The notes beneath the pieces were generated by a model that saw only the letters and a list, made by a program, of their open reading frames with translations, searched no databases and was not told the DNA's origin. A stretch of DNA of 64,000 nucleotides, taken from positions 17,607-81,606 of the forward strand of contig RDXY01000005.1 of NCBI GenBank assembly GCA_004293045.1, written 5' to 3'. The position numbers and the translations under genes are program-made. How positions within the stretch are numbered: the stretch's first letter is position 1; every line of letters begins with the position of its first letter. Source of the DNA: Flavobacteriia bacterium (GTDB taxonomy: Bacteria; Bacteroidota; Bacteroidia; Flavobacteriales; Flavobacteriaceae). Positions 34,277 to 44,329 of the stretch are shown piece after piece.

Positions 34277-35662
34277 ATGAAAAAATTAAACATATTATTA
34301 GCAACGGTACTATTTTCAACACTTTTTAGTTGTATTAATAGTGACAATTATGACGCACCAAATTTATCTGGCGAGTGTAGTGATTTATCTGCAACTATTA
34401 CGGTGCCGGCTTTAATTGCTACCTCTACAGCAACATATCAAAAATATGTTCCAAATGATATTATTGAAGCATTTGTAACTTCGAGTGACGAAGGAGGAAA
34501 TTTTTATAAATCCATTTCATTAGTATCGGTTGATGGCACGAAAGGTTTTAGTATGCCTATAGACGCTTATAATTTATATACAAAGTATGAGCCAGGTAGA
34601 AAAGTATATGTAAATTTAAAAGACAGATATTTTGTTACAGAAAATGGCGCTATGGTTTTGGGTTCATTATACAATAACGGAACACCAGCTATTTTAACTG
34701 ATGATGAAGTAGGTAGAATTTCTGGCGTTGAATATGAAGCAATTATTAAACGTGGCTGTACTAAAGTAAATGAAAATACTTTGGTAAATAGTTTAACTGT
34801 TTTAGCTACATTAAACAATGCTAATTTAAATAAACTTATCGAATTGGATAATGTACAATTTACAGATGCATCAATGGGTAAAAAATATTTTGATGCTACT
34901 CTAAATAATTTGGGAGGTGCTACAAATCACGAAATTACAGATCAATTTGGAAATAAAATTATTGTAAGAATTTCTGAATTTGCAAACTTTGCATCAAAAC
35001 CAGTTCCAAATAAAAGTGGAAAAATACGTGGTGTATTAACTAAATTCGGAAGTACTTTCCAATTTATGGTTCGTACGGAAAATGATATTATGTTAACTAA
35101 TCCAAGATTAACGGTTGATTTTGCTCCTCCAATTGTAGGTTCAGCATTAACTTATGACGCTACTTTAAATGAGCCTTTTACATCATACACTACAACAAAT
35201 CAACAAATATTCCCAAAATATATTAATGATGCTGCAATTGGAACTAGATATTGGCAAGTAAAAACGTTTGGTGGTAATAAATACATTCAAATGACTTCTT
35301 TTGGAGGAACAGCAGAAGCTAATAGAAGTTTGTTTTTTGTGCCAATAAACCTTACAAGCGCCTCAACAGTTTCATTTAAAACCAAAGCAGGGTTTGCAAA
35401 TGGAGCTTGTTTAAAAGTATATTACACTACAAATTATGTAGCAGGTTCTAATATTACAACAGCTACATTGACAAATATCACGTCAAGTTTTACGATAGAC
35501 CCAGGTTTGTCTTCAGGATACCCTACTAATTTTACCGATAGTGGAAATTGGGCTATTCCCGGAACTTTAACAGGTAATGGCTTTTTAGTTTTTGAATATA
35601 TTGGAAATGGTAGTGGTGGTGTAACTACCACAATGCAAATAGATGATATAGTAATTAACTAA
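34277..35662 (+). CDS. DUF5689-type lipoprotein
   Basis: A 461-residue lipoprotein with signal and lipobox MKKLNILLATVLFSTLFSC. The central part, with VPNDIIEAFVTSSDEGGNFYKSI, GFSMPIDAYNLYTKYEPG and ITDQFGNKIIVRISEFANF, fits the DUF5689 (OB-like) domain. A C-terminal jelly-roll (RSLFFVPINLTS, TTMQIDDIVIN) repeats that of the preceding gene. It is the third gene of the receptor operon, 5 bp after the second. It is likely a surface-exposed ligand-binding partner. Confidence 0.85.
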   Translation: MKKLNILLATVLFSTLFSCINSDNYDAPNLSGECSDLSATITVPALIATSTATYQKYVPNDIIEAFVTSSDEGGNFYKSISLVSVDGTKGFSMPIDAYNLYTKYEPGRKVYVNLKDRYFVTENGAMVLGSLYNNGTPAILTDDEVGRISGVEYEAIIKRGCTKVNENTLVNSLTVLATLNNANLNKLIELDNVQFTDASMGKKYFDATLNNLGGATNHEITDQFGNKIIVRISEFANFASKPVPNKSGKIRGVLTKFGSTFQFMVRTENDIMLTNPRLTVDFAPPIVGSALTYDATLNEPFTSYTTTNQQIFPKYINDAAIGTRYWQVKTFGGNKYIQMTSFGGTAEANRSLFFVPINLTSASTVSFKTKAGFANGACLKVYYTTNYVAGSNITTATLTNITSSFTIDPGLSSGYPTNFTDSGNWAIPGTLTGNGFLVFEYIGNGSGGVTTTMQIDDIVIN

Positions 35663-35678
35663 TTCAAATAATATTCAT

Positions 35679-35716
35679 AAAAAATGCCTTCTTAAATTTA
35701 AGAAGGCATTTTTTTT
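35679..35716. terminator. Bidirectional terminator between the lipoprotein operon and polA
   Basis: TGCCTTCTTAAA and TTTAAGAAGGCA (35685-35708) are perfectly complementary and flanked by A and T runs. Confidence 0.92.
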
Positions 35717-35738
35717 AAACCCAACAGGTTAAAAAAAA

Positions 35739-38573
35739 TTAATGTGCTTCTAACCAGTTTTTTCCACTGCCAATTTCTACTTCTAACGGAACAATCATTT
35801 TAAAAGCATTTTCCATTTCGAATTTAATCATCGGTTGAATTTTTTCTAATTCACTGTTATGCACATCAAAAACCAATTCATCATGTACTTGTAACAACAT
35901 TTTGGATTGCCAATTTTCCGATTTTAGTTTTTTATGAATATTTATCATCGCAATTTTAATTATGTCCGCAGCCGAACCTTGAATTGGCGCGTTTACGGCA
36001 TTTCTTTCTGCCCCCCCACGTACTATTGCATTTGCAGAATTTATATCTTTTAAATAACGTCTTCTTCCCGAAATGGTTTCTACATAACCGTTTTCTCTTG
36101 CAAAATCTACTTGCTCTGAAATAAATGATTTCAATTTCGGATAGGTTTTGTAATAGGCGTCAATCAACTCAGCACTTTCTTTACGTGATAAATTGGTTTG
36201 ATTGCTCAATCCGAAAGCTGAAACCCCATAAACAATTCCAAAGTTGACGGTTTTGGCGTGACTTCTTTGCTCTTTTGTTACTTCATCTAATGGAATATTA
36301 AAGACTTTAGCCGCTGTACTTTTATGAATGTCTTCGTTGTTTTTAAACGCAGCAATCATATTTTCTTCACCACACAAAGCAGCAATAATTCGCAATTCAA
36401 TTTGAGAATAATCGGCAGAAACTAAGGTGTAGTTTTCATCTCTGGCAATAAATGCTTTTCTAATTTGTCTTCCTCTTTCGGTACGAATAGGAATATTTTG
36501 TAAATTCGGATTATTAGAGCTCAAACGACCTGTCGCAGCAACGGTTTGCATATAATCGGTATGCACGCGTCCTGTTTTTGAATCCACTTGATTGGGTAAT
36601 GCATCAATGTAAGTACTTTGTAATTTTACCATTTGACGCCATTCTAAAATGTCTTTTACAATCGGATTGTCATTAGCCAAATAACTCAAAATGTCTTCCC
36701 CAGTAGCGTATTGACCGGTTTTGGTTTTCTTTTGTTTTGCCCCACCAATTTTCATTTTCTCAAACAAAACGTCTCCTAATTGTTTTGGAGAGGCTAAATT
36801 GAACGTTTCGCCAGCGGTTTCGTATATTTTTTGCTCTAAAGCTTTACTTTCAGCCGTCATGTCAATTGACATTTTTTGCAAGAAATCGACATCTAAGTTA
36901 ATTCCCTCTTTTTCCATATCGGCCAAAACAGGTACTAACGGAATTTCAATTTCATCATATAATTTTTTCGTACCCACTTTTTCTAAAATAGGTAAAAAAT
37001 GATTTTTCAATTGAATGGTAACATCGGCGTCTTCTACCGCATATTCTTTAATTTCATCCAATGGAATATCGCGCATATTACCTTGATTTTTTCCTTTTTT
37101 ACCAATTAATTCGGTAATAGATTTTGGTGAATATTTCAAATACGTTTCACTCAATACATCCATATTATGGCGCATATCGGGATTAATCAAATAATGCGCT
37201 ATCATCGTATCGAATAAATTTCCTTTGACTTCAATTCCGTATTGAGAAAGAATTTTTAAATCGTATTTAATATTTTGACCGACTTTTTCGATGTTTTCAT
37301 TTTCGAAAAAAGGCTTGAATTTTTCAATTAATACTTGAGCTTCTTCTCTGTTTTCTGGAAATGGCACATAAAATCCTTTTCCTTTTTCCCAAGAAAAGGC
37401 CAAGCCTACTAATTCGGAATTTAAGGCGTCTAAACCTGTGGTTTCTGTATCAAAACATACCGAAGTTTGTTTCAATAAATTTTGCACAAACATTTTTGTA
37501 GGTAAATCGCCTTGTACGTTTTGATAAAAATGTTCCGTATTTTCTAAAGTCGCATAATATGATGTGGTGGTTTCTGTGGCGTCTTCACCATCTGAAAAAC
37601 CAAATAAATCATATTGTTCCTCGTTAGATTTTTTTACAATTTGTTTTTTTGGTTCTGTTTGAAAATTGTCATTGTTATTACTATTTTCATTGCCATTGTA
37701 AAGTTTATCAAACTGTGCTTTCATTTGACGGAATTCTAATTCCATAAATAACGCATCAGTTTTCTCTACATCTGGTGTAGCTAATTCGTAATCTTTTTCA
37801 TCAAAAGTTACTGGGCAATCTAGTAAAATTGTAGCTAATTTCTTAGATAATATGCCTTGTGCTTTATTGGCTTCAATTTTGTCTTTTAAGGCACCTTTTA
37901 ATTTATCCGTATTGTCTAAAAGATTTTCCATGGAACCGAATTCGGCCAATAATTTTTTTGCTGTTTTTTCTCCAACACCTGGTAATCCAGGAATATTATC
38001 TACGGCATCGCCCATCATTCCTAGATAATCTATAACTTGTAATGGATGTTCTACTTCAAACTTCGCTTGTACCTCAGGAATTCCCCAAATTTCAATGTCA
38101 TTTCCCATTCTGGCGGGACGATACATAAAAATATTTTCCGAAACTAATTGCGCAAAATCCTTATCAGGTGTCACCATAAAGACTTTAAAATTTTCTTTTT
38201 CAGCTTGTTTAGCAATCGTTCCAATTAAATCATCGGCTTCAAAACCTGCTACTTCTATAATTGGAATGTGCATGGCGCGCAATAAATCTTGAATATAAGG
38301 TACTGCAATTTTTATGGCTTCTGGTGTGGCATCTCGGTTGGCTTTATATTGTTCAAACATTTCCAAACGAAACGTACTACCTCCTTTATCAAAAGCCACC
38401 GCTAAATGATCTGGTTTTTCTCGTTTAATCACATCCATTAAGGCATTCATAAATCCCATTATGGCAGACGTATCCATGCCTTTAGAGTTAATTCTTGGGT
38501 TTTTTATAAAAGCATAATAGCCTCGAAAAATAAGTGCGTAAGCGTCTAAAAGAAATAAGCGTTTTTGTGACAT
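35739..38573 (-). CDS. polA: DNA polymerase I
   Basis: 944 residues from the ATG at 38573 (MSQKRLFLLDAYALIFRGYY); the longer frame to 38642 adds an unlikely 23 residues. It has the three PolA domains: 5'-3' exonuclease (AGFEADDLIGTIA, GDAVDNIPGLPGVGEKTA), 3'-5' proofreading with acidic residues in place (FDTETTGLD, NIKYDLKIL, EYAVEDADVT), and the family A polymerase (VSADYSQIELRI, RSHAKTVNFGIVYG, LLQVHDELVFDV). The proofreading site looks intact, unlike in several other bacterial PolA proteins. Confidence 0.95.
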   Translation of the reverse strand: MSQKRLFLLDAYALIFRGYYAFIKNPRINSKGMDTSAIMGFMNALMDVIKREKPDHLAVAFDKGGSTFRLEMFEQYKANRDATPEAIKIAVPYIQDLLRAMHIPIIEVAGFEADDLIGTIAKQAEKENFKVFMVTPDKDFAQLVSENIFMYRPARMGNDIEIWGIPEVQAKFEVEHPLQVIDYLGMMGDAVDNIPGLPGVGEKTAKKLLAEFGSMENLLDNTDKLKGALKDKIEANKAQGILSKKLATILLDCPVTFDEKDYELATPDVEKTDALFMELEFRQMKAQFDKLYNGNENSNNNDNFQTEPKKQIVKKSNEEQYDLFGFSDGEDATETTTSYYATLENTEHFYQNVQGDLPTKMFVQNLLKQTSVCFDTETTGLDALNSELVGLAFSWEKGKGFYVPFPENREEAQVLIEKFKPFFENENIEKVGQNIKYDLKILSQYGIEVKGNLFDTMIAHYLINPDMRHNMDVLSETYLKYSPKSITELIGKKGKNQGNMRDIPLDEIKEYAVEDADVTIQLKNHFLPILEKVGTKKLYDEIEIPLVPVLADMEKEGINLDVDFLQKMSIDMTAESKALEQKIYETAGETFNLASPKQLGDVLFEKMKIGGAKQKKTKTGQYATGEDILSYLANDNPIVKDILEWRQMVKLQSTYIDALPNQVDSKTGRVHTDYMQTVAATGRLSSNNPNLQNIPIRTERGRQIRKAFIARDENYTLVSADYSQIELRIIAALCGEENMIAAFKNNEDIHKSTAAKVFNIPLDEVTKEQRSHAKTVNFGIVYGVSAFGLSNQTNLSRKESAELIDAYYKTYPKLKSFISEQVDFARENGYVETISGRRRYLKDINSANAIVRGGAERNAVNAPIQGSAADIIKIAMINIHKKLKSENWQSKMLLQVHDELVFDVHNSELEKIQPMIKFEMENAFKMIVPLEVEIGSGKNWLEAH

Positions 38574-38697
38574 AAATGGTTTTTTATCTATTTGTTTGTA
38601 AAAATACAATTCTTTAAATAAAAAATCTTTGTTAAATTTCAATAAATATTTATGTTAATTGTGAACTTGTTAGTTAATTTGTAAAAAATAAAAACAA

Positions 38698-39927
38698 ATG
38701 AAAGGTTTACTACCACTTCTCATATTACTAATTGTTGAATTTTATTCGTTTCAAGCGGTAAAAACAATTACCAAAAACAAATGGATTTTATTGATTTATT
38801 TAATCATTTCTATCGTTTTAATGCTTTTTATCGTATATTCTTTCATGAGTTTTGATAGAGGAAAAGGTCAAAATAAAACAAGTTTGTTAGTTATTGGTTT
38901 GACTTTACTTATTTATGTTCCTAAAATTTTAATTTTTTTAATTTTATTTATAGAAGATGTTTCACGCTTGGTGGAAGCCTCAATTATGAGCTTTGTGGAT
39001 GAAAATAGGGAACAATTTTTTAGTCCAAGAAGACGTTTTGTAAGTCAAATTGCCTTAGGAATTGCGACTATTCCTTTTGCGTCTTTACTTTACGGAATGA
39101 CTATTGGAAAATATAATTTTAAAGTACTCCGACAACAAATCTTTTTCGACGATTTACCTGAAGAATTTGACGGCACAACAATTACGCAAATTTCGGATAT
39201 TCACAGCGGTAGTTTTGACGAAGATACAGATAAAATTAAATATGCGGTAGATTTAATCAACCAACAAAATTCCGATTTATTATTGTTTACAGGTGATATT
39301 GTAAATACACACGCCAAAGAAATGGATCCCTGGATTGATACGTTTAAAGGTTTGTATCAACCAAAATTAGGTAAGTTTTCCATTTTAGGGAATCATGATT
39401 ACGGGAAATATTTCGATTGGGATTCGGAAAAAGAAGAAAATCAAAATTTTGAAGATGTGAAAGGCATTCATGAAAAATTAGATTTTACCTTGTTACTGAA
39501 TGAAAATGTAAAGTTGAAAAAAGGCTCTTCCGAGATTGTGTTGGTTGGTGTAGAAAATTGGGGAGTACATTTTGGCAAAAAAGGAGATTTAAAAAAGGCG
39601 ACATTAGGAGTGAAACCTGAAGATTTTAAAATACTTATGAGTCACGATCCAAGTCATTGGGAAAATGAAATTAAAAATCATGAAACTCATTATCATTTAA
39701 CGTTATCGGGTCACACGCATGGTTTGCAATTTGGAATTGAAATTCCGGGTTGGTTCAAATGGAGTCCTGTGCAGTATGTTTACAAACAATGGGCGGGATT
39801 GTATGAAAATGCTGGAAGATATATTTATGTAAATCGGGGTTTTGGCTTTCACGCCTATCCTGGTAGAGTAGGAATTATGCCTGAAATTACCGTAATTGAG
39901 TTAAAAAAAACCAAAAAAGAGGCGTAA
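38698..39927 (+). CDS. Membrane-anchored metallophosphoesterase
   Basis: A 409-residue protein. Three or four hydrophobic segments lie in the first 150 residues. A calcineurin-like domain follows with QISDIHSGSFDED, LLLFTGDIVN, LGNHDYGKY, MSHDPSHW and LSGHTHGLQ. It is likely anchored in the inner membrane with the catalytic domain in the periplasm or cytoplasm, similar to YkuE-type or UDP-diacylglucosamine-hydrolase relatives. Substrate is unknown. Confidence 0.88.
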   Translation: MKGLLPLLILLIVEFYSFQAVKTITKNKWILLIYLIISIVLMLFIVYSFMSFDRGKGQNKTSLLVIGLTLLIYVPKILIFLILFIEDVSRLVEASIMSFVDENREQFFSPRRRFVSQIALGIATIPFASLLYGMTIGKYNFKVLRQQIFFDDLPEEFDGTTITQISDIHSGSFDEDTDKIKYAVDLINQQNSDLLLFTGDIVNTHAKEMDPWIDTFKGLYQPKLGKFSILGNHDYGKYFDWDSEKEENQNFEDVKGIHEKLDFTLLLNENVKLKKGSSEIVLVGVENWGVHFGKKGDLKKATLGVKPEDFKILMSHDPSHWENEIKNHETHYHLTLSGHTHGLQFGIEIPGWFKWSPVQYVYKQWAGLYENAGRYIYVNRGFGFHAYPGRVGIMPEITVIELKKTKKEA

Positions 39928-39973
39928 TCGCTTAAAAAATCTGGTTTTTTGTTTGATATATTAAAAAAATATA

Positions 39974-39981
39974 TACATTTG
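39974..39981 (+). promoter_or_regulatory. -7 element of the thioredoxin-like gene
   Basis: TACATTTG, 20 bp upstream of the ATG at 40002. Confidence 0.5.
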
Positions 39982-40001
39982 TTTAATAAACAATTCGGTC
40001 T

Positions 40002-40298
40002 ATGTCGAAATTTGGAGAACTTATAGATGCACAAGTGCCAGTATTAATTGATTTTTTTACAGAATGGCATGAGCAATCAATGATTATGAATGAAACAATT
40101 CGTCACGTTGCAGCAGCCTTAGGCGACAAAGCAAAAGTGATTAAAATTGATGTAGATAAAAATAAAGAATTAGCGGAAGCACTTCGTATTAAGGGTCTAC
40201 CAACTTTTATGATTTATAAAGATGGTCAAATGGTTTGGAGACAAAGTGGTGAATTTGATGCCAATACTTTAATTTCTCTTATTCAAGAACAAGCTTAG
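40002..40298 (+). CDS. Thioredoxin-fold protein lacking the active-site cysteines
   Basis: A 98-residue thioredoxin by length and fold (VPVLIDFFTEW, VIKIDVDKNKELAEALRIKGLPTFMIYKDG). The place of WCGPC is W22-HEQS, and the protein contains no cysteine at all, so it cannot do thiol-disulfide exchange. The cis-Pro loop (GLPTF) is kept, so the fold is intact. It may act as a chaperone or binding partner. Its stop codon overlaps that of the convergent deacetylase gene. Confidence 0.92.
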   Translation: MSKFGELIDAQVPVLIDFFTEWHEQSMIMNETIRHVAAALGDKAKVIKIDVDKNKELAEALRIKGLPTFMIYKDGQMVWRQSGEFDANTLISLIQEQA

Positions 40299-40924
40299 GC
40301 GATTTTTTCAAAATTAAATCCTTTACGTTTTAATGTTTCAATGGTTTTTTCTAAACTATTGAGTACATTTTCTTTTGCCTTATGGCTATCATGAAATACA
40401 ATTATACTTCCAGAAGAAACATTTTGTATTACATTTTCGTAACACATTTCTGCCGAAATACTTGCGTTATAATCTTTACTTACTACATCCCACATAATTA
40501 TTTTATAACCTAATTTTCTTAATTTGTAGGATTGCCACGGTGTAATTTTACCATAAGGCGGTCTGAAAATTTGTGAATTTTGAATGGTAAATTGTGAATT
40601 TAGTTTCATTCTACAAGCTTCTGTATTACTTATGTATATTTTTGTAGGTGTATTCCAACCCTTTAAATGACTATAGGTATGATTTCCTACAGCATGCTGT
40701 TTGGAAAGAATTTTCTGAACGATTTCTGGGTGTTTTCTAACATTGTCACCAATACAAAAAAAGGTAGCTTTGATGTGATGTTTGTCTAAAATTTCTAAAA
40801 CTTTTTCAGTTATTTCAGGCGTTGGTCCGTCATCAAAAGTTAAATAAATAGTATTTTCAGTATTCGGAATATTCCAAACCTGATTGAAAAATAAGTGTTT
40901 TATTATTTTAGGAACTTTTATCAT
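40295..40924 (-). CDS. Polysaccharide deacetylase-family protein
   Basis: A NodB-homology carbohydrate deacetylase. Catalytic motifs are TIYLTFDDGPTPE (Asp dyad), HTYSH (metal His pair), RPPYGK and VFHDSHKA. The frame is open to 40969, but the upstream part encodes a perfect terminator hairpin (40925-40950), so I choose the ATG at 40924 (MIKVPKIIKHLF), giving 209 residues. It may remove acetyl groups from peptidoglycan or another polysaccharide. No clear signal peptide. Confidence 0.85.
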   Translation of the reverse strand: MIKVPKIIKHLFFNQVWNIPNTENTIYLTFDDGPTPEITEKVLEILDKHHIKATFFCIGDNVRKHPEIVQKILSKQHAVGNHTYSHLKGWNTPTKIYISNTEACRMKLNSQFTIQNSQIFRPPYGKITPWQSYKLRKLGYKIIMWDVVSKDYNASISAEMCYENVIQNVSSGSIIVFHDSHKAKENVLNSLEKTIETLKRKGFNFEKIA

Positions 40925-40950
40925 AAAAAAAGCCATTCTATGGAATGGCT
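40925..40950 (-). terminator. Terminator of the DUF2723 gene
   Basis: AGCCATTC (40931-40938) and GAATGGCT (40943-40950) make an 8-bp stem followed, on the minus strand, by seven T. It is 11 bp after the DUF2723 stop and ends directly at the ATG of the deacetylase gene. Confidence 0.85.
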
Positions 40951-40961
40951 TATGTATTTGT

Positions 40962-43900
40962 TTATTCAATTTCTCTTTTGTATTCGCCCATCATATTGTT
41001 AAAATTATTGAATTTTACACGTTGTGAAAAATAAAACTCAAAATCTCCATTTTCCTGAGCTAATAATAATAACGAACGATAAATATCAATTTCTCTATGA
41101 ATTTCCCTACGATAAAATGCTTTCTGTTTTTCGGATTGCGAATGAAAGAAAGTTAATTTTTCTTGATATTTTTTAATCAGTTGATTTAAGATTTTTCTCG
41201 CTTCTTCTTTTTTACCAATTTTATAATATCCTTCTGCAAAGGGTTCTACCGTTGTGTAATATTCAAAGTAATCAATTGGCATATTTTTCATAGCAATTTC
41301 AATTACTTTTTTAGCTTTATCAAATTTCTTTTCTTCAATTAAAGCTGTCATTAATCGAGATAAGTTATTTCTATAAGATAGGGCGTTTTTGCGCGTTTCT
41401 GGATCGTGATAAATTTTATCGCTTCCTGCGTTACCCCAAGTCCATTGGTTGATGATTTTGAAGGTTTTTTCTGTGTCAATATAGCCCATATCGTAAGAAT
41501 TTCCTTCTTTTAGTTTGGTTCTTACGGGAACTAATTTATACACCATGCCGTCTAACTGAAGGTATTCTTTCATCCAAATATAATCGTCGGCACCAAAACT
41601 TCCTGGAGAGAAATAGATAGGTCGTTTCCAGTTGTTTTCGTTAAAAATATCTAACATTAAAATTCTGTTTTTGTAAATCGCGCCGCCTTTTAATTTTAAA
41701 TTAATTTGTGGCACAATTGAATCGTAATATTTTTTATCTACAACTTTATTTTTGATGATGTTTTGCTTGTCAATTTTAACTTTCAAATGTTCACTTGGAT
41801 AAAAATGTACAAATTGACCGTTTTTCATTTCTCTTTTAGAACAATCGTCTTTTAAGAAATCTAAAGTTAATCCTAAATCCAACGTGTCGGTTGTTCTTTC
41901 GTCAAATAAACAGTAATTTCTTTTGTCGCCCACATATTGATCATGTGTAAACGAAATAGGTACTGCATCTGATTGATTTGATTTGATTTTCATCTCATCA
42001 ATATACCAATCTGTAGCTAACAAACTGGTGTTTACAATTCTAACATCCGTTCTGTATCCTTCAATTTCTTGCAAATACCACATTGGGAATGTATCATTAT
42101 CGCCAATGGTAAATAATATAGCATTAGGCTCGCAGGAATCTAAATAGGCTTTTGCCATAGCAACTGCTGTATATTTTCCGCTTCTATCATGGTCATCCCA
42201 GTTTTCAGTTGCTAATAGTACTGGCGAAGCTAATAAAGTAGTGGCTAAAACGGCTGGAAGTGCTACTTTAGGCGATATATATTTTAAAATATATTGATAA
42301 ATGGCATATATTCCAACGCCAATCCACATCGCAAAAATATAAAACGAACCTACTAGGGCATAATCTCTTTCTCTTGGTTCAAAAGGTCTTTCGTTTAAGT
42401 AAATTTTCAAAACTAAACCGGTGAATAAAAATAAGAGTAATAAAACATAAAACGATTTCCATTCTTTTTGTGCGTGATACACCATTCCGATCACCGCTAA
42501 AATGAATGGTAAAAAGAAATACGTATTTCTACCTTTATTATTTTTCATATCGGTAGTTAATTCGCTTTGATTATCTAAATGTAAGTTGTCAATAAAGCGG
42601 ATGCCACTTAACCAATTTCCTTCTAAACTTTCATAATTTCCTTGTAAATCATTTTGTCTTCCCACAAAATTCCACATTAAATATCGAAAATACATGTAGC
42701 CAAATTGGTATTCAAACATAAATTTCATATTGTCTGAAAACGATGGTTTTTCAATTGTTAAATAGTCACCATAGTTTTTTAGAAATTCTTCGTATTCGTC
42801 TAATCCAAGTTTGTTTGATGCAAATTGACTTCTAAAATCAGAAACAATTTCAGTAAATTGACCTAATTTTTCTTCATTCGTTTCGCCAGTTTCTTCATCA
42901 TAAAAGGCTTCATGATTTACACTAAATTCTAATGGTTTGGTAAATGTCATGTAATTTTTAGCGTGTTCTTCACTCCAAAGTCTTGGTAAAAACGCATTGT
43001 GTTTAGAATTTGGATTGTGATTGGCGTTTTTATAATTGTTGGTGATAATATATTTACCTGTTTTTTCGTCTCTTTCGTAATTTGGTTTGTCATCAGAATA
43101 CGGATTTTCTTCATCAGCCCCAGCATAAGTATTAGAAAATTGAGGGCCATAAAACAACTTGGTTTCTCCGTATTGTTCTCTGTTATAGTAGGCTAAAACT
43201 TCGGCAGCATCACTAGGTTTGTTTTCATTGATATTGATATTAGAATTAGCTCTTACAGGAAGCATGATCCATGTTGAAAATCCAATTAAGATAAATAATA
43301 TGCTTAATAATAGCGTATTAAACTTTACTAATTCTTTTTTCTTGGTATATGTCAAACCATAATAAAAACCAGCTACAATTAGTAAAAAGGCAATAATAGT
43401 TCCAGAATTAAAAGGCAATCCCATGGAATTTACTGCGAAAATTTCTGTTTTCGCAAAAAATGATAAAGTATAAGGCAATAGAAATTTAAAAATAAACATC
43501 AAAATTGATACTATCACTACATTGGCAATGATAAAGTTTTTAACTGTAATATTTTTTTGAGTTTTAAAGTAATATAGCATTCCAATTGATGGCAAAGCTA
43601 ATAAGGCCAAGAAGTGCACCCCAAAAGAAAGTCCAATTACCAATGAAATTAAAATTACCCATTTATTTCCTCTTTCCGTTTCCAGTTCTTCTTCCCATTT
43701 TAGACCCAACCAAAATAATAATGCAATAAATAAAGAAGCCATAGAATATACTTCAGCTTCTACCGCATTGAACCAAAAACTATCTGTAAACGCAAAGGAT
43801 AAGGCAGCAATTAATGACGCGCCTAATGTAAGTTTTGATGTTTCATTATTCCATTCAGAAGTAGCTATAACAATTTTTCGTATGATTTTTGAGGCCGACA

Positions 43901-44189
43901 AAAACATAAATAAAATGGTAAAAGCACTAGAAAACACAGAAACCATATTTACCATTAAAGCAATTTGGCTATTATCTGTGGCAAACATAGCAAAAAACGC
44001 ACCTATCATTTGGTATAATGGTGCTCCCGGCGGATGTCCTACTTCTAATTTGGCAGCTGTGGCAATATATTCACCACAATCCCAAAAACTCATTGTAGGT
44101 TCTACGGTTAAAGTATAGGTAACTAATGCAATTATAAAAGCAAACCAACCCAAGTAGGTGTTCCATTTGCTGTAATTAAATGAAGTCAT
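40962..44189 (-). CDS. DUF2723 membrane protein, GT-C/protein O-mannosyltransferase-like
   Basis: A 1075-residue protein. The N-terminal half (about residues 1-660) has around 12 membrane helices and starts WNTYLGWFAFIIALVTYTLTVEPTMSFWDCGEY; the acidic DCGEY in the first periplasmic loop and the HPPGAPLYQ segment are features of the DUF2723 family. The C-terminal half is soluble (TIGDNDTFPMWYLQE, RPIYFSPG), ending in helices that resemble tetratricopeptide repeats. The family is related to GT-C glycosyltransferases, so it may take part in the protein O-glycosylation known in Bacteroidota; this is inference. Confidence 0.9.
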   Translation of the reverse strand: MTSFNYSKWNTYLGWFAFIIALVTYTLTVEPTMSFWDCGEYIATAAKLEVGHPPGAPLYQMIGAFFAMFATDNSQIALMVNMVSVFSSAFTILFMFLSASKIIRKIVIATSEWNNETSKLTLGASLIAALSFAFTDSFWFNAVEAEVYSMASLFIALLFWLGLKWEEELETERGNKWVILISLVIGLSFGVHFLALLALPSIGMLYYFKTQKNITVKNFIIANVVIVSILMFIFKFLLPYTLSFFAKTEIFAVNSMGLPFNSGTIIAFLLIVAGFYYGLTYTKKKELVKFNTLLLSILFILIGFSTWIMLPVRANSNININENKPSDAAEVLAYYNREQYGETKLFYGPQFSNTYAGADEENPYSDDKPNYERDEKTGKYIITNNYKNANHNPNSKHNAFLPRLWSEEHAKNYMTFTKPLEFSVNHEAFYDEETGETNEEKLGQFTEIVSDFRSQFASNKLGLDEYEEFLKNYGDYLTIEKPSFSDNMKFMFEYQFGYMYFRYLMWNFVGRQNDLQGNYESLEGNWLSGIRFIDNLHLDNQSELTTDMKNNKGRNTYFFLPFILAVIGMVYHAQKEWKSFYVLLLLFLFTGLVLKIYLNERPFEPRERDYALVGSFYIFAMWIGVGIYAIYQYILKYISPKVALPAVLATTLLASPVLLATENWDDHDRSGKYTAVAMAKAYLDSCEPNAILFTIGDNDTFPMWYLQEIEGYRTDVRIVNTSLLATDWYIDEMKIKSNQSDAVPISFTHDQYVGDKRNYCLFDERTTDTLDLGLTLDFLKDDCSKREMKNGQFVHFYPSEHLKVKIDKQNIIKNKVVDKKYYDSIVPQINLKLKGGAIYKNRILMLDIFNENNWKRPIYFSPGSFGADDYIWMKEYLQLDGMVYKLVPVRTKLKEGNSYDMGYIDTEKTFKIINQWTWGNAGSDKIYHDPETRKNALSYRNNLSRLMTALIEEKKFDKAKKVIEIAMKNMPIDYFEYYTTVEPFAEGYYKIGKKEEARKILNQLIKKYQEKLTFFHSQSEKQKAFYRREIHREIDIYRSLLLLAQENGDFEFYFSQRVKFNNFNNMMGEYKREIE

Positions 44190-44300
44190 ATATTTGCCAA
44201 ATTAATTTAGATTACAAAGAAACTATTTATTGGAGAGAATACCAATTTATTTTTTCTTAAAAATTATTTAAAAATTATTTGCAGAGTATAAAATATGTAT

Positions 44301-44308
44301 TACATTTG
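44301..44308 (+). promoter_or_regulatory. -7 element of tRNA-Gln
   Basis: TACATTTG, with TTTG (44278-44281) 19 bp upstream as -33. This is the best full match to the Bacteroidota promoter in the window. Confidence 0.7.
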
Positions 44309-44329
44309 CACTCGCAATTACAAAATAAT

